NCBI GenBank assembly: GCA_001464575.1
Contig: LNFE01000131.1
Coordinates: forward strand, 16,002-80,001
DNA from: Acidobacteria bacterium Ga0077553
Lineage (GTDB): Bacteria > Acidobacteriota > Terriglobia > Bryobacterales > Bryobacteraceae
Length of the DNA: 64,000 nt
Direction of reading: 5' to 3'
Positions 24,041 to 32,161 of this stretch are shown here, piece by piece. Each line of letters begins with the position of its first letter. The stretch's first letter is position 1. The notes beneath the pieces are model-generated. The model did no database searches. It saw nothing but the letters and a program-made list of their open reading frames with translations, and was not told the origin of the DNA. Position numbers and translations under genes: made by a program.

Positions 24041-24781
24041 AGGGAGAGGGCGGGCTCCAAAGTGGCGGCCAGGCTGAGATAGGTTTCGAGACCTTGCAGT
24101 TCGCGCGGTCCAATGGTGAAACGGATGTGAGTCGTGAGGTACTCGCGAACGAGGTTGCGGGGCAGACCGCGGCGGTCGGCTTGATGGTCGATGATCTCGG
24201 GGAGCCTTTCTTCGCCGTAGTGCCAGGAGCCGTCAAAAAGAGTGGAGGCGTCCGGCGGGAGGTTGGGCCCGGCCCAGCGTGCGAAGACCATGGGCAGACC
24301 GGTGAGATCCTTCCAGGCGGCGCCGAGATCGAGGTATTCGTAGGGGTGGCGTTCCGGTTGAACCCGGAGCGCGGCGTCGCCGATAAGCAGGGCGGCATCG
24401 GCTTCGGCCAGCATGGGGGCGAGTTGGGGTCGCATAACGACCAGTTCGGGTTCCACTCCGAAGCGCTCACGGAGGAGAACGCGGGTGAGCGACGCGCCGG
24501 ATGTCTTTCCATCCGGTTTTGGTGAACAGCAGAATGCTACGGACGGCGCCATCACAGGCGATACCGGTTCCGGGAACGGCGGGGAGGTTTTGGCGGGCCG
24601 CTTCGATAACGGGGATCAGGCCGATGTCGGCGGTGCCGTCCCGCAAGCGGTCTGCGCATTCCGAGGGGAGACAAAAAGTGAGATCGGCCAGTCCTTTTTG
24701 GGGGCCTTGGAGCATGCCCCAGACCAAAGGAACAGTGTTCAGATAACTGACTGCGGCGACGCGGGGCTTGTGCACTTCCAT
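24037..24781 (-). pseudogene. mqnA: chorismate dehydratase, frame-disrupted
   Basis: MqnA dehydrates chorismate to 3-enolpyruvylbenzoate, the first committed step of the futalosine pathway. The N-terminal part (VAAVSYLNTVPLVWGM, DIGLIPVIEAA, WKDIRRVA) is in one frame. The C-terminal part (LTRVLLRERFGVEPELV, ADAALLIGDAALR, LGAAWKDLTGLPMVFARW) is in another. The family's LDxSSRTS loop between them is missing. Near 24487-24492 the sequence jumps from RRVA straight to SLTRVLL. A deletion of roughly 32 bases between two TCGCTC copies would explain both the lost loop and the frame change. The remaining gene still overlaps mqnC by ATGA. It is a pseudogene or a collapsed assembly; a functional copy may exist elsewhere. 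Confidence 0.85.
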
Positions 24782-25006
24782 CGTTCTAGATAACTAGATG
24801 ATAGCGAAGCGGGGCTTCGGTGCACTGTGTAAAAGAAATCCACAGAGAAAACCGCTCCATTTCTTTCACTCCATCTGAAGTGTTATCCTCAAACTGCCGA
24901 TATGCGATTACGGGAGCGAGCCGATGCCGCGCCGTACAATCGTCCCGCAAGGTGAAGTTCTGCTGGTCCAATCCTGGCACTTTCCGCACGCCGTTCCGAG
25001 AATCCT

Positions 25007-28000
25007 ATGAAATCTTTGCATCCTTTTAGTCTGGCCCTGGTGGGTATGATCGCCCATGTTGGGCTTCCCCTGCAGGCGCAAATCCCGGTCGAGTTGAGCC
25101 CGATTCCCGCGCGGACATACGGACATGCCCGCCAAACGTTGAACACGAGTGAGGCGAATCTGGTAGAAGGCCGGGAGTTGAACTCTCCCGTTGGCGTGGC
25201 TGTGGATGCGACCGGCAGCCAGCCGATCACTTATGTTGCCGACACCGGAAACAACCGTGTGCTGTTTTGGCGTAACGCCAAGGCCAGCGATGGGCAACTG
25301 GCCGACGGGGTGGTAGGCCAACGCGACCTGGTGACCACGTTTCCGGGCGGACCGGGCACTTCGATCTCGATCGGTTTTCGTTCTCCGACGGGTTTGGCGG
25401 TGGATCGCAGCGGCAACTTGTATGTGGCTGATACCGGAAACAATCGCATTCTTCGCTTCGCCCGTCCTGCTCAGCAAACGGGTGATTTGATTCAGCCGAA
25501 TCTCGTTATTGGGCAGTCTAACTTCACTTCCAACGTTCCGAATCAAAATGAGTTGAGTGCCTCGGCGAAAACCTTGGCTTTTGTACGGGACGGCAGCAGC
25601 TACCGCGTGGCGATGTTGTTCGATCCGCAGGGCAACTTGTGGGTGACCGATCCTGGCAACCACCGGGTGTTGCGGTTCCCGGCGTCGGTTCTTGGGGACG
25701 GTGCTTCCAACAACCCGGAGGCCGATCTGGTGATTGGACAGGCCGACTTCGCCTCACGAAATTCCTTTGATGTGAACCTCTTGGGACCGCTCAATAAGAA
25801 CGGTTTGCTGTTCCCGGGCTCACTGGCGCTGGACGCCGGAGGCCGCTTGTTTGTGGGAGACCAAGTGGGACGCATTTTGGTTTATGTCGGACCGTTCCGC
25901 AATGGATTGGTGGCGACGCGGGTGGTGGGTGTTGTCGTCAACGTGCAAGGCCAGCCTCCTCGTCCTCCGGTCAATGAATACTCGCTCGAGGTTCCCGAGG
26001 GGTTGTTCGTCGTGAATAACTCTTTGTTCGCAGTGGATACGACCGCGAATCGGATTTTGCGCTACGACCCTTACGAATCGTGGCCTGAAGAGACTTTATT
26101 GCTGCCGTCGCCCCCGGCGCGGGCGGTGTTCGGCCAGTCGGATCTATTGAGTTTCCGGGCGAATCGAGGAGGGCGATCGGCCACGGCCACCTCTTTCTTC
26201 CGGCCGACCGTGGCGGCCGTGGCGGGTTCCGATGTCTACCTCTGCGACACCGCCAACAACCGGCTGTTGGTGATTCCGGTCAGCAACAACAACCTGCTGG
26301 CGGCATCGCGGGTGCAGGGCCAATTGGCGATGACCTACAACTCCCGGAACTTGATTGAAGGAAGGGAGATGTTCACGGTGACCGGTCAATTCGAGCTCCC
26401 CAACGGCGGTGGCCGAGCGGTTCTGAGCGGGGGCGTTACGATTGACCGCACCAGCAACCCTCCGCGACTCTACGTTGCGGATTCCGGCAACAACCGGATT
26501 CTTGGCTTTGCTAACGCGCTGACGGTAAAGCCCGGCGATCTGGCGGACATCATCATCGGGCAGGCGGATCGATTTTCCGCAGTTGTCAATTCACCCATCA
26601 ACGATCCGGATATTCAGAACGATACTGGCTTGTTCAATCCGACGGGGATTATTACCGACGCTCAGGGGAATCTTTGGGTGGCGGACACCGGGAATGGCCG
26701 GGTTTTGCGCTTCCCTCGTCCGTTTGACCGGCCGCGCGACCAGCAGCAACGGGCTACGCTGGTGATCGGTCAGAGTGGTTTCAATATCAAGCTGACCGAC
26801 CCGACGCGGACCAACATGCGGTCGCCCTACGGGATCGCCTTGACCCTCGACGGCGACTTGCTCGTGTCGGACTCCACTTTGAACCGGCTGCTTTTCTTCC
26901 GCCGTCCGGCCGGCGGCGACTTCTCGATTGGGCAAGCGGCAGACACCGTTTTCGGTCAGAGGGACTTCATCTCGCAGAGCACCCCCGAAGGCGACAATCG
27001 GTTCAATGTGCCTGGCCACCTTGCCATGGACACGGATGACCGTGTTTATGTTTGCGATATGGGCAAGAGCCGGATCGTGATTTTCGACCGGGTGCCCTCA
27101 GCGTCGAACGACCCGGCGCCGGTTCTGGTTTTGCGATCCACTTTGAGTGCGAATGATGGTCTGCGGAATCCGCAGGGAATCACGGTGAGTGAGCGAACCG
27201 GCGAGATCTGGGTCGCCGACGGGCAGAACAACCGGTTGATTCGCTATCCCCGGTTCGATCTTTTGATCTTCAACCCGCTCGCGAATTTCCGCCTGGATGC
27301 CCCGTTACCGGTGGCCCTGGCTCTGGATCCGTTCGACAACCTGATCGTCGCCGATGGGACCAATCGCTTGGCATTTCACTATGCCCGGTTGGTGGCAATC
27401 AGCGCGGCGCACTATTTGGACCGCGATCTTTCGCCCGGTTTGGTCGCGACGATGGCTCCGCTGGGAATTCGCTTCACCGAACAGACGCTGACGTTCTCGA
27501 CGGTCCCGGTGCCCAAGGAGCTGGATGACGTTGAGGTGCTCGTGAATGGCGTGGCGGCGCCCTTGTACTATCTGTCGCCCACCATCATCAACTTCTACGT
27601 CCCGATGAGCACACCCACTTCGGGCACGATCGACGTTCTCGTCCAGAAGAAGTCGACCGGGCAGATCCTGGCCAGCTCCACGTTGCCGGCTGCCGTGGCC
27701 ACCCCCGGCTTCTTTACGACCACCCAAAATGGTCGCGGGCAGATTGCTGCGTTGAACGAAGACAATACGATCAACTCCGCCGCGAATCCCGTGGGCCGTG
27801 GCCGGGTGATTCAGTTGTACGCAACCGGGCAGGGCTTTTTGCCCGACGCTCCCCCGGACGGCGTTCCGGCGCCTTCGGATCGTTTGATATCGACCCCGTC
27901 CCGGCCTCGGGTGATCATCAATACCGCTGACGCCGAAGTACAGTTTTCGGGCTTGGCCCCCGGCTTTGTCGGAGTCTGGCAGCTTAACGTCAGGGTCCCG

Positions 28001-28114
28001 GAGTCAGTGCCGCCCGGCAACAGCATCGTTGTCGCTATTCTGCATCAGGGAATTCCGAGCAACTCCAACCGGGGTGGCGGAACTCCGATCCAGACCACAA
28101 TCGCAGTTCGCTAG
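25007..28114 (+). CDS. secreted NHL-repeat protein with Solibacter-type C-terminal domain
   Basis: A 1035-residue exported protein (signal MKSLHPFSLALVGMIAHVGL, cleavage after PLQAQ). At least six NHL-type repeats are visible, such as YVADTGNNRVLFW, VADTGNNRILRF, VTDPGNHRVLRF, VADSGNNRILGF and VADTGNGRVLRF, predicting one or two beta-propellers (about 30-790). The final 200 residues (from about 830) are the C-terminal domain described for Solibacter: APLYYLSPTIINFYVP, PAVATPGFFTT and QLYATGQGFL. That domain is a strong taxonomic marker. The protein is probably a surface or periplasmic interaction scaffold. The 225 bases upstream hold no other gene. Confidence 0.9.
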   Translation: MKSLHPFSLALVGMIAHVGLPLQAQIPVELSPIPARTYGHARQTLNTSEANLVEGRELNSPVGVAVDATGSQPITYVADTGNNRVLFWRNAKASDGQLADGVVGQRDLVTTFPGGPGTSISIGFRSPTGLAVDRSGNLYVADTGNNRILRFARPAQQTGDLIQPNLVIGQSNFTSNVPNQNELSASAKTLAFVRDGSSYRVAMLFDPQGNLWVTDPGNHRVLRFPASVLGDGASNNPEADLVIGQADFASRNSFDVNLLGPLNKNGLLFPGSLALDAGGRLFVGDQVGRILVYVGPFRNGLVATRVVGVVVNVQGQPPRPPVNEYSLEVPEGLFVVNNSLFAVDTTANRILRYDPYESWPEETLLLPSPPARAVFGQSDLLSFRANRGGRSATATSFFRPTVAAVAGSDVYLCDTANNRLLVIPVSNNNLLAASRVQGQLAMTYNSRNLIEGREMFTVTGQFELPNGGGRAVLSGGVTIDRTSNPPRLYVADSGNNRILGFANALTVKPGDLADIIIGQADRFSAVVNSPINDPDIQNDTGLFNPTGIITDAQGNLWVADTGNGRVLRFPRPFDRPRDQQQRATLVIGQSGFNIKLTDPTRTNMRSPYGIALTLDGDLLVSDSTLNRLLFFRRPAGGDFSIGQAADTVFGQRDFISQSTPEGDNRFNVPGHLAMDTDDRVYVCDMGKSRIVIFDRVPSASNDPAPVLVLRSTLSANDGLRNPQGITVSERTGEIWVADGQNNRLIRYPRFDLLIFNPLANFRLDAPLPVALALDPFDNLIVADGTNRLAFHYARLVAISAAHYLDRDLSPGLVATMAPLGIRFTEQTLTFSTVPVPKELDDVEVLVNGVAAPLYYLSPTIINFYVPMSTPTSGTIDVLVQKKSTGQILASSTLPAAVATPGFFTTTQNGRGQIAALNEDNTINSAANPVGRGRVIQLYATGQGFLPDAPPDGVPAPSDRLISTPSRPRVIINTADAEVQFSGLAPGFVGVWQLNVRVPESVPPGNSIVVAILHQGIPSNSNRGGGTPIQTTIAVR

Positions 28115-28121
28115 TTTATAT

Positions 28122-28141
28122 CGGCCGGTGGGAGCCGGCCG
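28122..28141 (+). terminator. hairpin after the NHL gene, possible terminator
   Basis: Seven-base perfect stem CGGCCGG / CCGGCCG with a six-base loop, followed by TTATACACT rather than a T run. It lies between the NHL gene stop and the sugar kinase start. TACACT within the tail may be the -10 of the next gene. Confidence 0.4.
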
Positions 28142-28162
28142 TTATACACTAATTGGACGTCT

Positions 28163-29245
28163 ATGAAATACGGTCTTTCTATTCGTCCGGACGGCGCTCT
28201 GGACTTCGTCGCACTTGGCGCCCTGATTCATCGGCTTGACCCTGGTGTCATCCCTTTCCGGAAAGCCACGGAATGCCACATCCACGTGAGTGGAGGCGAG
28301 TTCAACGTCGCCGCGAACCTCGCTGATTGTTTTGGACTCCACACGGGTGTGGTGTCCGCGATGGTCGACTATCCCATCGGGGAGCTGATCGCCGAGCGCG
28401 TGAAGGCGATGGGCGTCAAGGCTTTCTATAAACGCTTCAAGCATGACGGGGTACACGGCCCCAATATGGCCACGGTCTATAGCGATCGCGGTCAAGGGAT
28501 GCGGGCTCCGGTGGTGTTCTACAACCGGTCCAACGAAGCGGCCGCGCAGTTGAAGCCGGGTGATTTTGACTGGGAAGCGATCTTTGCCGGTGGGGTCCGC
28601 TGGTTTCACACCGGCGGGATCTTCGCGGCCCTGTCGACGTCGACTCCGGAGTTGATCATCGAAGGGATGGAGGCGGCCAAGAAAGCGGGCGCCATCGTCT
28701 CACTTGACCTGAACTACCGAGCCAAGCTATGGAACATCCTTGGCGGGCACGCGCGCGCCCTCGAAGTGATCGGTCGCATCGTGAAGAACGTCGATGTCTT
28801 GATCGGCAACGAGGAAGACTTGCAGTTGGGTCTTGGCATCCCTGGACCGGAGGTCGCGGCCTCCTCGAAGCTCGATCCCTCCACCTTCTTTGGCATGATT
28901 GACCGCGTCCGCGAGCTGCATCCGCAGATCAAAGTGGTCGCGACCACTCTGCGCGAGGTGCATTCGACCAACCGCCACAGCTGGGGAGCGGTGGCCTGGA
29001 TTGATGGCCAAACCCACGTTTCTCCCACCTGCGAACTCGACGTGGTTGATCGCGTGGGCGGGGGCGACGGGTTCGCCGCCGGTTTGATTTACGGCATGCT
29101 GTCGGGTGAAGAGCCGGAGGAGTGCGTCCGTCTCGGGTGGGCGCATGGCGCTCTGCTCACCACCTTCCCTGGCGATACGACCATGGCCACCGTGGATCAG
29201 GTGCGTGCGCTCGCCAAGGGTGGATCGGCCCGCATCCAGCGTTAG
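28163..29245 (+). CDS. PfkB family kinase, probably 2-keto-3-deoxygluconate kinase
   Basis: A 360-residue ribokinase-family enzyme with VSGGEFNVAANLAD (di-Gly switch and Asn-x-Ala), SLDLNYRAKLW in the substrate lid region, NEEDLQLGLG and the catalytic loop DRVGGGDGFAAG (about 293-304; Asp as base). The catalytic loop reads GGGD instead of GAGD, a form common in KDG kinases. KDG kinase would phosphorylate 2-keto-3-deoxygluconate made from sugar acids. This fits the neighbouring enolase-superfamily gene, which overlaps its 3' end by four bases on the other strand. Other sugar specificities remain possible. Confidence 0.82.
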   Translation: MKYGLSIRPDGALDFVALGALIHRLDPGVIPFRKATECHIHVSGGEFNVAANLADCFGLHTGVVSAMVDYPIGELIAERVKAMGVKAFYKRFKHDGVHGPNMATVYSDRGQGMRAPVVFYNRSNEAAAQLKPGDFDWEAIFAGGVRWFHTGGIFAALSTSTPELIIEGMEAAKKAGAIVSLDLNYRAKLWNILGGHARALEVIGRIVKNVDVLIGNEEDLQLGLGIPGPEVAASSKLDPSTFFGMIDRVRELHPQIKVVATTLREVHSTNRHSWGAVAWIDGQTHVSPTCELDVVDRVGGGDGFAAGLIYGMLSGEEPEECVRLGWAHGALLTTFPGDTTMATVDQVRALAKGGSARIQR

Positions 29246-30375
29246 AGCCGGTGCTTCCGGGCTAGCTGTTCGTTCCATGAGATCCCGAAGCCTGGGCGCT
29301 TCGGGATTTCTATTTGTCCACCCCGGATTTGCTCTGGGGGACTCAGCAGTTCCCCGCGCCATGCCACCTCGCCCCACTGCAACTCGAGGATCTCGCAGTT
29401 TCGCAGGCCGGCGGTGGCGTGCAGACTGGCCACCGTCGCCACCGGGCCGCTGGGATTGTGCGGCGCGACGCTGACGCCGTGCGCCTCCGCCATCGCCGCG
29501 ATGTGCGTGAGCGATAACAATCCGCCGCAGTGCTTCACGTCGGGCATGATCACCGCTACGGCCTTTTGCTGGCAAAGCGGGAGAAATCCGCGGACGCCGA
29601 AGAGAAATTCACCGCCGGCCGGAGCTACGGGCTCCTCATACCACCGCAGGCGGTCTGGTTCCAGTTGCCGGGCGACGCGTACCGCCTCTTCGACCGTGAA
29701 GTTGCTGTGGACGTCCACCATTACGTCGACGGATGGCCCCACCGCCGCGCGGATGGCTTTGGTACAGGCTATCCCGTGGGCCGCCGTCACTTGGGGGTAG
29801 CCGTCCCATGGCGCTGCCTTCAACGCCCGGTAGCCTTCGGCGACGGCTTTTTGGGCCGACGCGGCAAAGCCGGCGGGCGTCCGCTCAGTGGTCGCCCGGT
29901 TGATATTGGCGTAGAGCGGGATGGAGTCGCGAAGGGTCCCGCCGAATAGGGTATGCACCGGGGTTCCCAACGCCTGACCAGCCAAGTCCCAGAGTGCCTG
30001 CTCCACGGCGCTAAACGCCGTCGCGGCGAGCAGCCCGCGGGCGCGCGCGAGGGGCTCGCCCACTTTCCGGTAGTGGGCAATGTCCAACACGGACCGTCCC
30101 TGCATCAACTCGACGAAGGTCGCCAAGGCCTGTTCCATCTCCCGGCCCTGGGCGGCGGTGGTGGAGGCAAACCCGAAGGCGTCGGAGGCTTCGCCAAGTC
30201 CGCTGATTCCGCCATCCGTTTGCAGCTGCACGATCAACCAGACCGTTCGGGGGGTTGCCCGCACGGGCCACAGGACGAAGCTGCGGACCTTCGGTGGGGC
30301 GAGACCCAGCAAGGTTCCGGTCCCCATCCATATCAGTGATCGTCTGGTTGGCAACATCGCTCTATTCTCTGTCAT
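29242..30375 (-). CDS. exported enolase-superfamily (mandelate racemase-like) enzyme
   Basis: A 377-residue protein of the MR/MLE group, enzymes that abstract a proton alpha to a carboxylate in sugar acids. It has the capping domain (about 20-140) and a barrel with metal ligands Asp in VDVHSN, Glu in WYEEPV and Asp in MPDVKHCGG. A single Lys lies on the second strand (ALKAAPWDG), and the His in VAPHNPSG is the usual acid/base. The arrangement resembles galactonate-type dehydratases. An N-terminal Tat-like segment (TRRSLIWMGTGTLLGLA) is unusual, since most homologues are cytosolic. Substrate not determined. Confidence 0.82.
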   Translation of the reverse strand: MTENRAMLPTRRSLIWMGTGTLLGLAPPKVRSFVLWPVRATPRTVWLIVQLQTDGGISGLGEASDAFGFASTTAAQGREMEQALATFVELMQGRSVLDIAHYRKVGEPLARARGLLAATAFSAVEQALWDLAGQALGTPVHTLFGGTLRDSIPLYANINRATTERTPAGFAASAQKAVAEGYRALKAAPWDGYPQVTAAHGIACTKAIRAAVGPSVDVMVDVHSNFTVEEAVRVARQLEPDRLRWYEEPVAPAGGEFLFGVRGFLPLCQQKAVAVIMPDVKHCGGLLSLTHIAAMAEAHGVSVAPHNPSGPVATVASLHATAGLRNCEILELQWGEVAWRGELLSPPEQIRGGQIEIPKRPGFGISWNEQLARKHRL

Positions 30376-30400
30376 TTCCCCGGCGCTCCGAGAGTTCGAT

Positions 30401-30412
30401 TAAGCTGTCAGG
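30401..30412 (+). promoter_or_regulatory. -10-like hexamer placed for a leaderless mRNA
   Basis: TAAGCT at 30401-30406, exactly six bases and then the ATG at 30413. Confidence 0.45.
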
Positions 30413-30886
30413 ATGCTTCGTTTCCGCCGGTACCGGTCCTCGGACAAAGACGCCGTGCTCAGTGTCTTCCGCAGCAATGTGCCGGACTACTTTTCGCCGC
30501 AAGAGGAGCCTTGGGTAAAGCAGGTGCTGCGGGATGAAACCTGCCCGCTGTTTGTCATGATCGAAAAGGAGGAGATCATCGGGTTCGGGGGGTATGAAAT
30601 CGCCGAGTTCGCCAACGTGGCCTACCTCGTTTTCGGTATGGTCCACCGGGAGCATCACGGCCGTCAGTTAGGCCGGCGGCTGCTCGAATTTCGCCTCGCC
30701 AAGATCGCCGCCGCCCGCAACGCACCCCGCTATGTCGCTGTCGATACGACCCCGGTGATTGCGCCCTTCTTCGAGCGCTGCGGCTTTGAACGCATCGCCG
30801 AATGGCCGGAGGGCTACCGGCACGGCTTCGACCGGATCGACCTGCGGTACGACTTCGCCGCCCGTCCCTCTGAGCGGAACGGGTAG
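30413..30886 (+). CDS. GNAT family N-acetyltransferase
   Basis: A 157-residue acetyltransferase. The acetyl-CoA binding motif A is seen in FGMVHREHHGRQLGRRLLEF (about 79-98, Q/R-x-x-G-x-G/R type), preceded by a strand pair around IGFGGYEI and followed by FFERCGFERI, the usual GNAT motif B. Substrate unknown. It converges with a small membrane gene, separated by three bases. Confidence 0.85.
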   Translation: MLRFRRYRSSDKDAVLSVFRSNVPDYFSPQEEPWVKQVLRDETCPLFVMIEKEEIIGFGGYEIAEFANVAYLVFGMVHREHHGRQLGRRLLEFRLAKIAAARNAPRYVAVDTTPVIAPFFERCGFERIAEWPEGYRHGFDRIDLRYDFAARPSERNG

Positions 30887-30889
30887 CGT

Positions 30890-31153
30890 TTAGCGTTTCT
30901 TCCGTTTGGCTTGCAATCGCGCCAACGCTTCTTCCCCGGCCTGTTTGGCCGCCGGGGTTAAGGGCTCCGGCGACTCCGCATACTCCCGGGCCGCGCCGGC
31001 CAGCCAGAACGCATAGCCGCAAGCCACAATCACGCTGAACACCCCGAATTGAATGGCGCCAATCCGCAAAACGGTGAGCGAAAACCACGCCACGAGCCCG
31101 TAGCCGGGCAGTGCGCATAAAACAAGGATAAGAAGTTTTGTTTTAGGGGTCAC
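30890..31153 (-). CDS. small membrane protein of unknown function
   Basis: An 87-residue protein with two membrane helices (about 3-25 and 33-54) and a basic, helical C-terminal tail ending AKRKKR. No family recognised. I prefer the GTG at 31153, whose GTGA overlaps the stop of the upstream oxidoreductase, over a TTG at 31165; the overlap indicates translational coupling. Confidence 0.65.
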   Translation of the reverse strand: MTPKTKLLILVLCALPGYGLVAWFSLTVLRIGAIQFGVFSVIVACGYAFWLAGAAREYAESPEPLTPAAKQAGEEALARLQAKRKKR

Positions 31154-32115
31154 AGGGCTATCCAACCACCCTCCGATGCCGACCGGAAGATCCCTTCGAT
31201 CGCCCGCATATTGGCGACTGCGCCGGCCACCGGCACCGGAACCGGTGACCCGGCGAGAACCGCCTCGGAGAAGGCATCGAATTCGACGGTATACTGATCC
31301 ACAATCGGCAACTCGTTTGCGACTCCATTCAAGAAGATTCGGCTGGGCCGGTCGGGTGGTGCATTAAATGGGATTTCCACCTCGATATGTCCCTCGGTCC
31401 CATAGAGATGCATTTTTTGATACGGGAACAGTTGGGTAGAACAGGTGAAACTCGCCTGCAATCCGCCGAAATCGAGCAGGGCGGACGTGAGGCGGTCGGT
31501 GCCGAAGACCGGATCGCGTTCGACCAGCCCCAGCACCCGCTCCGGTTCCCGTTCGCTAACGAAGCGCGAGGTGAAGATGGGGTAGCAGCCGATGTCCATC
31601 AAGGCGCCGCCGCCGGTTTCCACCTGGTTTCGAATATTCCGCGGATCGAGATTCGTGTAGCTGAAGAAGCCTTGAATCGCGCGCAACTGGCCGATTTTTC
31701 CCTGTCTGACCCATTCCCGCACCTGCAACCACTGCGGATGGGTGGCCACCATGAACGCTTCGCCGATTTGCACCCCGCATTCCCGCTGTACGGTGGCCAA
31801 CTGTTCGGCCTCCGCGACGGTCAGTGCGATCGGCTTTTCGCAAAGCACATGCTTGCCGGCCCGCGCGGCGGCGGCTGCCCACTCCACATGCAAATGGTTT
31901 GGCAGTGGGATGTAGACGGCGTCAACGGCGGGGTCGGCCAGCACCCCGGCGTAGGTGTCGAAAACCTTGGGAATTCCTAATGTGAGCGCCTTGTCCACCT
32001 GGGCCGTTCCGATTGCGTCCAGGCGCGCTGTCCGGCAGTTTGCCAGAGCCGGTAGTACTTTGGTTAAAAAGAACTTAGAAGTGCTGAGGACCCCCCAGCG
32101 GAGTGTAGTTGCCAC
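31150..32115 (-). CDS. Gfo/Idh/MocA family oxidoreductase
   Basis: A 321-residue NAD(P)-dependent oxidoreductase with RWGVLSTSKFF at the Rossmann start (the third Gly is replaced, so the cofactor loop is atypical), PLPNHLHVEWA, the catalytic CEKPIALT motif and the GALMDIGCYPIF segment. It resembles xylose dehydrogenase / trans-dihydrobenzenediol dehydrogenase-like members, which have the short C-terminal domain. The start is the GTG at 32115, six bases after TAAAGT. It is divergent from the photolyase gene. Confidence 0.88.
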   Translation of the reverse strand: MATTLRWGVLSTSKFFLTKVLPALANCRTARLDAIGTAQVDKALTLGIPKVFDTYAGVLADPAVDAVYIPLPNHLHVEWAAAAARAGKHVLCEKPIALTVAEAEQLATVQRECGVQIGEAFMVATHPQWLQVREWVRQGKIGQLRAIQGFFSYTNLDPRNIRNQVETGGGALMDIGCYPIFTSRFVSEREPERVLGLVERDPVFGTDRLTSALLDFGGLQASFTCSTQLFPYQKMHLYGTEGHIEVEIPFNAPPDRPSRIFLNGVANELPIVDQYTVEFDAFSEAVLAGSPVPVPVAGAVANMRAIEGIFRSASEGGWIAL

Positions 32116-32127
32116 GTGAAAACTTTA
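32116..32127 (-). promoter_or_regulatory. -10-like hexamer placed for a leaderless mRNA
   Basis: On the minus strand TAAAGT (32127-32122), exactly six bases and then the GTG start at 32115. No Shine-Dalgarno sequence is present. Confidence 0.45.
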
Positions 32128-32161
32128 TCGCTTTTCGCTATTCCCACGCATCTTCTTCTAC

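Noticed and set aside
23093..24082. A 329-codon plus-strand frame
   Set aside because: Antisense to mqnC; highly repetitive Glu/Ala/Gly/Val composition without any domain.
23994..24512. A third frame over the 3' half of mqnA starting MERHPARRSPAF
   Set aside because: It has no MqnA similarity; the real C-terminal half is in the frame ending at 24037.
24487..24520. CCGGATG/CATCCGG hairpin with a following TTTT on the plus strand
   Set aside because: It lies inside mqnA coding sequence on the other strand with no plus-strand gene before it; most likely coincidental.
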